This document shows positions 55,146 to 64,000 of a stretch of 64,000 bases of DNA, one piece after another; positions within the stretch are counted from its first letter, which is position 1; each line of letters starts with the position of its first letter. Origin of the DNA: Parietichytrium sp. I65-24A (taxonomy: Eukaryota > Sar > Bigyra > Thraustochytrida > Thraustochytriidae). The stretch covers positions 62,001 to 126,000 of the forward strand of contig BLSF01000053.1 in NCBI GenBank assembly GCA_012862575.1, written 5' to 3'. A program made the translations under genes and the position numbers. Below the pieces are notes generated by a model that saw only the letters and a list, made by a program, of their open reading frames with translations, was not told where the DNA came from and ran no database searches.

Positions 55146-58100
55146 ATGAGTGCGCGGTGGTCGGCGGCGGATCGTCGCAGGGCCAAGTCGGGCTGCGTGG
55201 AGCGAGCGTTCTACAAGTCGCGATTCGCGGTGCTGCTGGCAGGTGTCCTCGGCGCGTACCTCGTGCTGATCAAGACGTTTGTGCTCAGGGATGGGGTGTC
55301 CTCGGAGAGCGTTCGGATTCGAACGAGGCTGCAGCCGGTAGCGATCGACCTGGGCGCGTACCTTGGCGCTGGGAGAGAGAGGGTGGCCATCGACTCCTTC
55401 GATGTCCTCTCTGACGACGCTGAAGACGCTGATGATGTGGAAGAGGAAATAGCGGATGTGATAGAGGACAAGTTGGCGAATGAGGGCTTGCAGCAAGATG
55501 GAGAGGAGGAGGAGGACTCTCTTGACCTGGAGCTGGACACGTCGGAAATACTGGCGCTGAAAGAGCATGACAGACGCGCGTCCAAGCACAAAGAGTGGGT
55601 GGTAGAGGGCAGTACGAGCAGCGCCGAATCCGCTGATTCTGACTCTGATTCTGATTCTGATGGGGCCATGGCGAAGGCGCGTTTGAGTTCGTCCGAGTTT
55701 GCTGGAACAGTTGCTCACGAAAGCATAGCTGATCAAGAGGATGTGGATGTGGATGTGGATGAGCTTGAGATCGAGATTGAGGAGGAAGATGAAGAGGAAG
55801 AGCAGGAGCAGGACAAACTTATTGCGAAAGCAGATGAGCTGCAAACACGACCTGAAGATAGTGATGATGAGGGCGCGGGAACCTTTCCGCCAGACTCGTC
55901 AAAGTTCGAGACGTTTGCGGAGGACGAAGATGGAACAAGTAGAGACGAAGGCGAAGAGAACTCCGGTGCGCTTGAGACGAAAAGAAAGAACGACTCAGAA
56001 TTCTCAGAACCTTCAAATGAAGAGTCTGCAGAAGATTATGAAGAGGAGGATGAGTCCGCTATGGACTCCAGGAGCCAGGATACTGCCTCCGAGCCAGTGC
56101 CAGAGCCTCCAGCTCGGGAGTCGGGAGGGAACAACTGGCTTTCCAAGCTGTTTGAGTCGGGCTCCCAAGCCCTGTTTCAAAGGGAGTATGTGAAGGAAGG
56201 CGAAGGAGAACAGGAAGAGGTAGATATTGAATCGATTAAATGCAAGGACATCCCCGCTCGCACAAATTGCGATGCATTGAAGCACTGCTACTGGAGCACT
56301 GCAACCCGCTCTTGTCGCACGGAGTCGTGGGCAATGAGTTGTGGGATGACACAAGTGAAAAAGGTCTGCCTTCGCTTGCCCAACTGTGCCTGGCGATCAC
56401 GCTCCAAAATTAAGGGGCGGTTCTGTCAGACCAAAAGCGAGGAAGAGCTCTCAGCAGAGGCTGCGAGCCAATTTGAGGAGGCCTCCGAAGAGCAAGGTAT
56501 CGACGCGACAAGAGCGGATGACTTGGGCTACGATGAAGATGAAGATGATGACGAAGAGGAAGGCAACACGATAGTCTGCAAGGAGCAAGCTTCTTCAGAG
56601 GCGTGCGAGCAACACGAGAAGTGCTTCTGGAATGACGGAGTAAAAGCTTGCAGAACTCAGCCTTGGGCCCTCGATTGCAGCATGACGAAACTCCGCTCGA
56701 CGTGTCAGAAGATCGGTCACTGCGACTGGAACTCGCGAACCAAAACGAAAGGTAAATTCTGCAAGGAGAGACCGCCCGACGATGAGGATGGGTTTGCGGA
56801 CGATACGTTGCTTGGGCAGCAGCCAGAAACCTCGCAAAGCAGTTGCAAGCGAAGCTCCACCAAAACATCTTGTGAGGAGAAAGAGAGGTGCTTTTGGAAC
56901 GACATTGGGAAGAGCTGCAAGACGCATCTGTGGGCAATGACGTGCGAAATGACTCTGCTCAAGTCTACATGCCTTCAAATTGCCAACTGCACATGGGCTG
57001 CTCCGACAAGCAAGAGGGTTAAGGGTCGGTTTTGCACCTCTTCTGTGCTTGACGACGAGTTTCTCAGCCTTGCAAAGCAGTCCATTTCCCAGATCAACGG
57101 GTCTGCCCCGCTGGACCAAGAATCTCTTGAGGCTTCTGAAAATACTGACCTGACAACAGTTCGGATCGGGGATTCGATGCTGTCGTTGTGGAAGTGCAGG
57201 TCACTCCGCATGGAGGACAAGTGCGCCATGTTCCCGCACTGTACCTGGGGAACGACTGGGTGTAGGTTCAAAGACGAGTACACGGCTTGCTCTTCTACCG
57301 CGCTCAAGTCCAAGTGCGACACGCTCAGCCACTGCGTGTGGAGCGCGAAGACCAGGTCCCGCGGGCACTATTGCTTTGACAGGTACTTTTTGAAAAACCC
57401 CGAGGAACTGGAGACGAAATGCACAAAGATCCGCTCTAGCAGCGATTGTGACGCCCAGGTCGCATGCGAGTGGCGCTCGGCTGCCCACAAGAGTGGCAAA
57501 TTTTGTGAGCGACAGGTGAGCTTGGCGAAAGCGCAAGACGAGCTGGTTGCCGTGCTGCCTCAGGTGGAGCATACCTTATTCTCCGAACTGAGCGCCGCGC
57601 CAGAACACTTCCAAATCTCGGACGATGATGAAGAGTCCACGGCCGTCAGAATCGGCTGCAAGGAGAACCTCGAGTGCTCTACTACGGACTATCTGAGCGG
57701 CGTATTGAGCGTCCCAGCAAACGCACTCTCCAAGCAGATCAAGTACAACCAGCACCAGTGCTGCCTGCTTCACGCAGACTACGCAAAGATGCTCAAGGCC
57801 GTGAGCGACCACTTTGCAAACAACAAGTTTAAGAACTGGTGGGTAGACAAGCACTTCCTCATAGGGATGGCTCGGTTTCGGGGATTAATGCCCCCGTGGC
57901 AAAGGACTGCCGCAATCAGCGTGGTTGCCAAGAGCAGCCGCATCATCCGCGATCTGATGGACAAGTTTAATGAAGGGTTCCACTATCGCCCGTACTCCGT
58001 GCGAGCATGTCTGCCTTCTAGCCGCAATCCTGGGCTGGCATCGTGCAAGGCACTACAGAAAGTCTCTTCCCGCAAGAGACTTTTGTACTACTCTTTGTCT

Positions 58101-58463
58101 CACATGGACATTGAAGATGGCCCAGAGCTCCGCATTTACCCTCGGGTGCTCTCGAGCTCGGACAAGCGCTGTATATTTCTGACTGACAGGAAGCCCGTTC
58201 CGATCTCGCTCATCTCCCCGACAGCTCCGTGTCCGTTTAGCACGTACGGCGTCAACGTTCGCTGCCCGCGAGTGATCTCCTCGTACCTAGACATTAAATA
58301 TGGCTCTCGCTGGCGCACCGACGCCGTGGTGGAGCATCAAGAGCCGCCCCCCGAGTGGGATACTCCTCGTGCAAGCTCGATTGAGTTTTCCGACATTTCG
58401 GACAACTCTTCGTTGCACGACAAGCTGTTTTGGTTGAAGAAGCACCACTGCCCGACTCCTTGA
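55146..58463 (+). CDS. Type II membrane protein: nine Cys/Trp repeats and degenerate LicD/fukutin-like domain
   Basis: A 1105-residue single-exon protein. The ATG at MSARWSAADR is the first in the frame. A basic tail and membrane helix (about 27-47) predict a type II Golgi-type topology. Residues about 85-360 are strongly acidic and Ser-rich. Residues about 365-790 hold nine modules of C-x8-C-x5-C-x-[WG]-like spacing with a fourth Cys 6-14 further on; e.g. CKDIPARTNC, CNW/CFW blocks and KGRFC/KGKFC ends. The C-terminal part (about 855-1105) resembles LicD/fukutin phosphosugar transferases: WWVDKHFLIGMARFRGLMPP where the family has a GTLLGAxRH..fIPWD block, ELRIYPR, and YLDIKYGSRW near the end. 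The family's Asp-rich metal motif is replaced by QRTAAI, so catalysis by the usual means is doubtful. Likely a pseudoenzyme or glycan-binding protein. Confidence 0.8.
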   Translation: MSARWSAADRRRAKSGCVERAFYKSRFAVLLAGVLGAYLVLIKTFVLRDGVSSESVRIRTRLQPVAIDLGAYLGAGRERVAIDSFDVLSDDAEDADDVEEEIADVIEDKLANEGLQQDGEEEEDSLDLELDTSEILALKEHDRRASKHKEWVVEGSTSSAESADSDSDSDSDGAMAKARLSSSEFAGTVAHESIADQEDVDVDVDELEIEIEEEDEEEEQEQDKLIAKADELQTRPEDSDDEGAGTFPPDSSKFETFAEDEDGTSRDEGEENSGALETKRKNDSEFSEPSNEESAEDYEEEDESAMDSRSQDTASEPVPEPPARESGGNNWLSKLFESGSQALFQREYVKEGEGEQEEVDIESIKCKDIPARTNCDALKHCYWSTATRSCRTESWAMSCGMTQVKKVCLRLPNCAWRSRSKIKGRFCQTKSEEELSAEAASQFEEASEEQGIDATRADDLGYDEDEDDDEEEGNTIVCKEQASSEACEQHEKCFWNDGVKACRTQPWALDCSMTKLRSTCQKIGHCDWNSRTKTKGKFCKERPPDDEDGFADDTLLGQQPETSQSSCKRSSTKTSCEEKERCFWNDIGKSCKTHLWAMTCEMTLLKSTCLQIANCTWAAPTSKRVKGRFCTSSVLDDEFLSLAKQSISQINGSAPLDQESLEASENTDLTTVRIGDSMLSLWKCRSLRMEDKCAMFPHCTWGTTGCRFKDEYTACSSTALKSKCDTLSHCVWSAKTRSRGHYCFDRYFLKNPEELETKCTKIRSSSDCDAQVACEWRSAAHKSGKFCERQVSLAKAQDELVAVLPQVEHTLFSELSAAPEHFQISDDDEESTAVRIGCKENLECSTTDYLSGVLSVPANALSKQIKYNQHQCCLLHADYAKMLKAVSDHFANNKFKNWWVDKHFLIGMARFRGLMPPWQRTAAISVVAKSSRIIRDLMDKFNEGFHYRPYSVRACLPSSRNPGLASCKALQKVSSRKRLLYYSLSHMDIEDGPELRIYPRVLSSSDKRCIFLTDRKPVPISLISPTAPCPFSTYGVNVRCPRVISSYLDIKYGSRWRTDAVVEHQEPPPEWDTPRASSIEFSDISDNSSLHDKLFWLKKHHCPTP

Positions 58464-61400
58464 ACGCCTTCCGTGGGCAGGGCTTTGCCGGCGCCGTGAA
58501 TGTACATTACTTGGATATTTTTTTTAAAGATATATAAACAACGAAGGAAGAACTAGAGATGGATTCACCGCGCATTAAACCCCCCCGCGACGGGCGCCAG
58601 GGCAAGCCTGCTTTTGCGCTCTGCCCGCCCCTTACACGTGTCCTTTACACGCGACGGAAACAGAGCAACAGAGCGGCCGTCATCGAACCAAGATGCCCTT
58701 CGAAGACACTCCCCAATCGGCTCACTCGGACAAGCTCGAAGACCGTATGGCCTGAGCGGTGGGGAGAGGGAAGGGGAAGAATCGGGAAAAGATCTGCTCT
58801 ATAAAGCTCGCCCCGCCCGCGCCAAGGCACGTCCTCGCTCTAGGAAACAGCGCGATCCAAATGAATCAACTGCAAGAGGCAACTCCGGTCATCCATGCAC
58901 ACTTTCAGCGCAGCGCCGAAAGATACTTGGCGGCAGCTTGAGAGCCAACCCAAAAATGCGCTTTTGCTCTCTTAAAATAAAGCCCCCGCAATCCGTTCAT
59001 CTGGCCCACACGCATGCCACACTTTTCCAATCCCAATCCCATGCCCCTCCCCGCCTGGCAACTAACTAGAAGGCACGCGCGGCAGCGCAGCTACTCCATA
59101 GTCCAAGTACTGCCGTGCGAGTGTACAAGTAAGTCTTGTACAACTCAGTACACGTGCATACACGCACGGGGCACCACGTGCCCATTGGCCTGGCCAGGCC
59201 TCCGAGTCGCACATCCACGCTCGCGAGGGCTTGAGCAGGAGCATTGCCTTTCAGAGCAACAAACAGATAAACAAACAGTCAAATAGATAGCCAAACAAGC
59301 GAATGAACGATTGCACAGATGGAGTTTCGGCGGACTGCTCTCATCTCTCGCGTGGGTTATAAGTTGTGAGTTGTGAAGTGTGAAGTGCAAAGTGTGAAAT
59401 GGCTAGTGTAATACTTCCGTCCGCCCTGGTGTGAATGGTGAATGTGATGTTTGTTCAAAACGAAATGAAAGTTTCTCGGGGCCACGGCACGGACGGCTCG
59501 CGCGCCAGGTTACTAATTTTAAGATAATAAAAAAACTCTGTGTCCTGCTGCGTCCCACGGACATTTCGTTTCTCGTTCTCTTAATGTTTGACATTTCACA
59601 TTTAGAACATGAGAAAGAAGAAAGAAAAATCCCAATGGTATTTCTCTTGCAAACTTCGATCCAAGTTTCGCATATCTTTGTTCCTAAAAAACGCTTTTAA
59701 CATTCATCTTTGGATTCGAATGTGAATGAACATGTTCTTCTGAATTACTCCTGAAATTTCTCCAAAAACCTCTCAAAGATTCTCAAAGATAAAGTAATTG
59801 ATGTGGTTTTTTGGGTTCTCGACTGCTAGTGCTCTTCCAACGAGCACACTAATGCGCTCATATCTTTCACGTTCTCGGCAGTCCCGCCAGAGGCAGCTAT
59901 CCCCAGTCCTAGTGTCCATCCACACTTTCCCCCAACCAGTCTTACCCAGCTGCCTAGCCAAATGGGGGGGTTCTGAGTGGCACGATCGTGAGCTCGTGGA
60001 AGGACACCGCTATACACCGCTACTGTTTATACTCAATCCAGGCTTATAGAGAATGCTAGCCTGACGAGTAGAACCAAGCGCTTATCGTGTTGGAAGTTGT
60101 TGGCTCGCTCGCCTACTCTATCTACTAGCTAGCTAGTAGGTGGTATAGATGGCTGGTAAGGGCATAATTAAGGCAAATTAGGGAAACGCTTAGGATGAGA
60201 AGGGCGGGACAGGACATCAGGGGACTGATAGGACACGAAATTTGAAAAGCGCAAATCCATTCTTTTTGAAATTTGTTCATTTGTGAAAAGAAGTAAGAAA
60301 CATTTCAGACTGAAGCGCTTCGTTCAAGACTTCCCTTACTCTTTTTCGAATTAAATTTACCTTTTGATCGAAAATGAATGAAACGATTGTGCGATTGAAA
60401 TTTGAAATTGGAGCTTTTGAATTTCGCTACACCATGAAAACGAGAATGTTTTGGGAACCTCCCAGGAACGTTAGTTGGCTCCATAGCCATTGAGGGGAGG
60501 AAGCCAGACCTCACTGATTGACTCATATCTCAACATTTACAATAAACTCTATCAGTCGTACAGAACATCAACTAGTGTGTGCTACCATTTCGGCTACACC
60601 CAGAACTGGTCACGAATTTACAGTTAGTTTACCACTCCAGTCAGCAATACAATAGTCGTAGCAGGAAATCCCCGGTTCGGAAAGAGAATAAACTTGACCT
60701 ATCCTTTACACTAAGACGATTCTCGCCCAGCTCCACTTTCTTGAGGTTGGATAAGCATGGTGCTTAGTATATACAGTAATATTCCGTACAGTATGAGAGG
60801 TACACAGGAACCCGTGATATCACTTGGTCTTATATGTTCATTATGTCATTCTATAGCGTCCTATGAGCAAGCCGAAGAGAGCCAGCTGTGAGATCCTTAC
60901 GACGCACTAACCATACTTACTGAATGAACAGGAGCCGTACGGCAACCTGACAAGTACTAACTCAGTAGGCAAAGGTCCGACCGCCCTTACTGAAATAGTA
61001 AATACGCCTTACTGCGTCCGTTTCCACAAACAGCGAGCCCCGTGCTTATCGATCATCATATTGACACGTGGTAGCTGGCAATAGGAACCCCGGGAGAAGG
61101 AAGGGAGCCGTGAGTGCAGCTGTCCAAACTGAGTGGCCCGGAAGAGTCCAGAGAAGGAGCACTAGTTTTCTTTAGTGAGCATTAAGGCAGGGCCTATGTT
61201 TATTGCTGGGAAGCTGCGTAAGAGACGGAAACTCACGAGTTGTTTTTAATTGATTGACAGTGAATGAATGAAATCGCATCCAATCTTCAAAATCCCAAAT
61301 AGTAAAAAGATAAGAGAAAAGTAAAAGCTTTGAAAACTAACTGTCATAAACGCAATATGGAGCAAACCTTCTTCATGGTTACACTCAGAAACTCAGCTCA

Positions 61401-62468
61401 CAGTCAGTACAACGGCAATCACGGTCGCCCTTTCTCTGCTCCACTCCATCTGCTAGCAGTTAGCCAAAGATATCCATAGCATCCTGTCCCAACGACAGGA
61501 GCGCGTAGACGATCTTAAGAACAGGAACCAAGACAACCCTACGATGCGTTCATAGAATTCCCCTATAAGGGACTAGCTGCCATTGCTGCTGTCCACGTTT
61601 CTTGCAAAACGCATGCTTGCACTAGCTCCACTACTAGCGCACTCGTGGCTCTCAATAATAAATCGCATAGATGGGCTCATAGTTAAAGAGGAGAAAGTAA
61701 GACTTGAGTGGTTTTGATTTGATTTTGATCCGCAGAGTCAAAAGACGCAAGGATACACTCTAGCAAAGACTATCGAAGTGCTACGCCTGGCTCCCGTGCT
61801 GTGGTGGCCTTCTGGTAGCTATGCTTCGATGCGTATGAATAGTTGGACTGTGGAAATGTGTCACAAGAGCTGCCACCCTCACGATCCACACAGAGAGAGA
61901 TATAGAGATATAGAAAGTTGTGAGAGATGTGAGAGAATAACAGTTTGCGCCTCACCCCCAGACACATAAATAATAATAATAACCAATTAAAATGACAGAC
62001 GGAGGGAGAGAGTGAGAAAAGAAAACACAACTTGGCACGAGCACACCACCTACCGAGTCCTAGTACCGCCCCTTACACAACCCCTAGCACCCCAACCAAT
62101 ACTGTACTAACACCCGCTACCACTAACGGTAGCATCCGCAGCCGTACCGAAGTTGAAACTCTCTCTCTGTCTGCGCAGACAAGAGAGAGAAAGAGAAACA
62201 AAGAGAGAGAAGGAGCAAGTGAAAGACAAAGACAAAGACAAATCGAAAGAGACGAAAGGCGTTGCGGTCAATGCAATTGCACTTTCGAAAGCGCCACAGA
62301 GACCAAACGAACGAACAAACAAAACAACAAACAGCAGACAAACAATCATATAGACGCAAGCAAGGAAGCGTTGAAACTCACAGAGATTGCGGGATCTGAG
62401 ATTGCCAAGTTGCGACTGAGGGCGAAGAGCACGAGAGAAAAGTGCGAAAGAAAAGTGCGAGAGGGAGG
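58464..62468. other. Intergenic, no supported gene
   Basis: 4.0 kb. It contains CTAGCTAGCTAG words at about 60120, GTGAAGTGTGAAGTG repeats at about 59365, and a sense purine leader (AGAGAGAAAGAG-rich, about 62160-62245) before the small gene at 62469. No domain-bearing frame was recognised. Confidence 0.55.
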
Positions 62469-62804
62469 ATGGGCGCGGGCAAGATGGACGACGAGTGGAG
62501 CAATTGGCTGACGATCGACGGCGAGGAGCAGCGGGACGGCCTGGTGAAGCAGTACAAAATCGAGCGCAGGAGACGGCATGCGAACGAATCCACGCATGTC
62601 AAGAAGTGCGTGGTGCCGCTCAGAGCGCAGTCGTCCAGTGCCTCTGGGTCGGACATCAGGCTGCCCGTCGAGAGGCCAGAGTCGCCGAATAGCGCCGCAG
62701 ACAAGAAGAGGAAGAGGAGGAAGACTTCCATCGTGGAGGCCATCAAGCAGTACTGCAAACGCGGGTCGTCGAGCAGCAGCGGCAAGGCGGCAAAGGCCGG
62801 CTGA
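62469..62804 (+). CDS. Small basic hypothetical protein
   Basis: A 111-residue candidate protein starting MGAGKMDDEWSNWL; a second ATG five codons later is also possible. It is rich in Lys, Arg and Ser, with DKKRKRRKTS and RRRRH clusters that would act as nuclear signals. The leader has the same polypurine character as confident genes in the window, which supports it. The N-terminal DDEWSNWL block is hydrophobic-acidic. No family is recognised. Confidence 0.5.
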   Translation: MGAGKMDDEWSNWLTIDGEEQRDGLVKQYKIERRRRHANESTHVKKCVVPLRAQSSSASGSDIRLPVERPESPNSAADKKRKRRKTSIVEAIKQYCKRGSSSSSGKAAKAG

Positions 62805-63068
62805 TTTCCGGTTCGGCGCGTGCATGGCCGGCCATGCATGGGATAGACTTATTTGGCGCCGAGTCCGCAGTAGAGCGGACGCGATCGGATTGCATCGCAT
62901 CGGCTTTTGAACAAACACCTGCGCAGCCGTGCTCCCTCGACGGAGCCCTGCTTGCCACTTTCGATTGACTGTACCCTACACAACAGAATTTCGTTTACAA
63001 CGTAAACAATATTGAAATCAACACGAAAAACCTTTGTTTTCAACCCTCATTCCAGGTATTCGAGGACG

Positions 63069-63275
63069 ATGAGATGGGTTTTCCGAGTTCTTCGCCGGAG
63101 TTCTATTTGTTCCCACGGTCTCTTGCACTTGAACACGCCTGTCCCACAAGACCGTTCAGCCAGACGCTTTGAAGTCTACATACAAGAGTGCAAGGCATAT
63201 GAAGAGGACAGCCCTCCTCACGACATTTACTTCCCTCAGGTCCCACGCCCGCCCACAGACATCATCGGGTATTGA
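63069..63275 (+). CDS. Small hypothetical protein, possibly mitochondrial
   Basis: A 68-residue candidate frame beginning MRWVFRVLRRSS, an Arg-rich amphipathic start like a mitochondrial presequence, followed by a charged body with YIQECKAYEEDS and a Pro-rich end PQVPRPPTDIIGY. Another frame from 63057 is also open for about 37 codons, and a pyrimidine tract with CCAG at 63053-63056 could be an acceptor, so this could be part of a spliced gene. No family is recognised. Confidence 0.3.
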   Translation: MRWVFRVLRRSSICSHGLLHLNTPVPQDRSARRFEVYIQECKAYEEDSPPHDIYFPQVPRPPTDIIGY

Positions 63276-64000
63276 AGAAGGTCTCCGCGCAAACTTCGGG
63301 GAAGAACTCCGCGAGATGATCCAACACCGGAATCGGTGAGCGTATGTAAACGCCTGGAAAGAAAGGTAAAGACACTAACCAAGAGAAGAAAGCGAGAATC
63401 GGCTGTAGATATTAAACTGCAAGTAACGGAAGTCAAGCATCAAGGCAATTGCTATTGAAGAATGAGTAGTGCCATACTCACATATTCACAGTCAGTGCAG
63501 TCAGTGCAGTCAGTGCAGTCAGTGCAGTCAGTGCAGTCATTGCGCCACGAGTTCGCTTGCGATACAGGAGGGACAAAAACCGTTCAAGGCAAAGCATCAT
63601 CACAACAAACAAACAAACAAACAAAAACGCAGGGCAGACGAACGAGGAGTTGTTCGCTGACTCGGGAAGTTCAGCACTGAATGGCACTGTACCGGGTACT
63701 AGCTAGTAAGTTCCTCTCTCGTGTGCATCGTGTATTCGCGCAAAGCTAACTAAGAAAAGCGCATTTAGACGTGTGCAGTAAGCGTTATTAGGCCAACCGT
63801 CCAAGTCCTACCTGGTAGCGTAGTGTACGCAAGTATTATGCACGTACGTAACAGGACATTGTGCACACCCTAGCTTAGGTGAGTGATTCATTCATACTCG
63901 AAACAGCCAGGCGGGCACAGTTCCAATCTATGTTTCACAACTGGTCTCGTAATATTCTAACGTGCAGGGCTCCCTCTTTCAAAACATAAAGATATGATTC
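63276..64000. other. Intergenic, window end
   Basis: Contains the CAGTCAGTG nonamer repeat, a (CAAA)n run at about 63606-63625, and GTACTAGCTAGTAAG-type palindromic words at about 63695. No gene is seen. Confidence 0.6.
63489..63540. repeat. CAGTCAGTG nonamer tandem repeat
   Basis: Between five and six units of a 9-bp or 10-bp CAGTCAGTG(G) type. It is a simple minisatellite without spacers, so it is not a CRISPR array. Confidence 0.85.

Noticed and set aside
63489-63540. Regular short repeats, CRISPR-like at first sight
   Set aside because: The units are tandem without spacers, so it is a simple minisatellite.

Overview
ORGANISM. This is nuclear DNA of an intron-poor, fairly compact eukaryote. 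Most long reading frames are single exons. The few introns seen are short GT-AG introns of about 96-174 bp with GTAAG donors. The gene set (MPDU1, SEC12, BIG-type Sec7 ARF-GEF, RMDN-family protein, 20S proteasome alpha-7 subunit, PAPS transporter, fucosyltransferase-like and LicD-like proteins) fits a unicellular alga or similar protist. An intron-poor red alga such as Porphyridium is a reasonable guess, but it is inference and nothing here proves it. LAYOUT. 0.8-3.4 kb: an RRM/RGG RNA-binding protein and a guanylate kinase with an N-terminal RIIa/Dpy-30-like docking helix pair. 7.0-10.2 kb: SEC12/PREB and a convergent ankyrin-repeat protein. 12.9-18.5 kb: two paralogous nuclear-looking proteins sharing an uncharacterised domain of about 120 residues, with MPDU1 between them. 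18.5-31.1 kb: a 12.6-kb block with no gene I can support. 31.1-41.7 kb: an RMDN-family TPR protein, a 2029-residue Sec7 ARF-GEF and a two-exon PAPS-transporter-like gene. 44.3-45.2 kb: a secreted Cys-rich protein. 47.2 kb: a 124-N assembly gap. 47.6-53.7 kb: a small C39-like Cys/His/Asp protein, a fucosyltransferase-like type II membrane protein, and the proteasome alpha-7 subunit, whose N-terminus depends on a 9-nt micro-exon. 55.1-58.5 kb: a type II membrane protein with nine Cys/Trp repeats and a degenerate LicD/fukutin-like domain. 62.4-63.3 kb: two small candidate genes. HOW THEY FIT. About half of the confident genes act in the secretory pathway: COPII assembly (SEC12), ARF activation (Sec7), dolichol-sugar use (MPDU1), PAPS import for sulfation, fucosyltransferase-like and LicD-like glycan proteins, and a secreted Thr/Pro-rich protein. 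This would suit a cell that makes much sulfated, glycosylated surface material, but there is no operon and the clustering may be chance. Genes tend to carry polypurine leaders on their sense strand, and the intergenic DNA is dotted with GTAC/CTAG palindromic words. Intergenic stretches also hold simple repeats and a few weak fossils of mobile elements. No tRNA, rRNA or CRISPR array was recognised.
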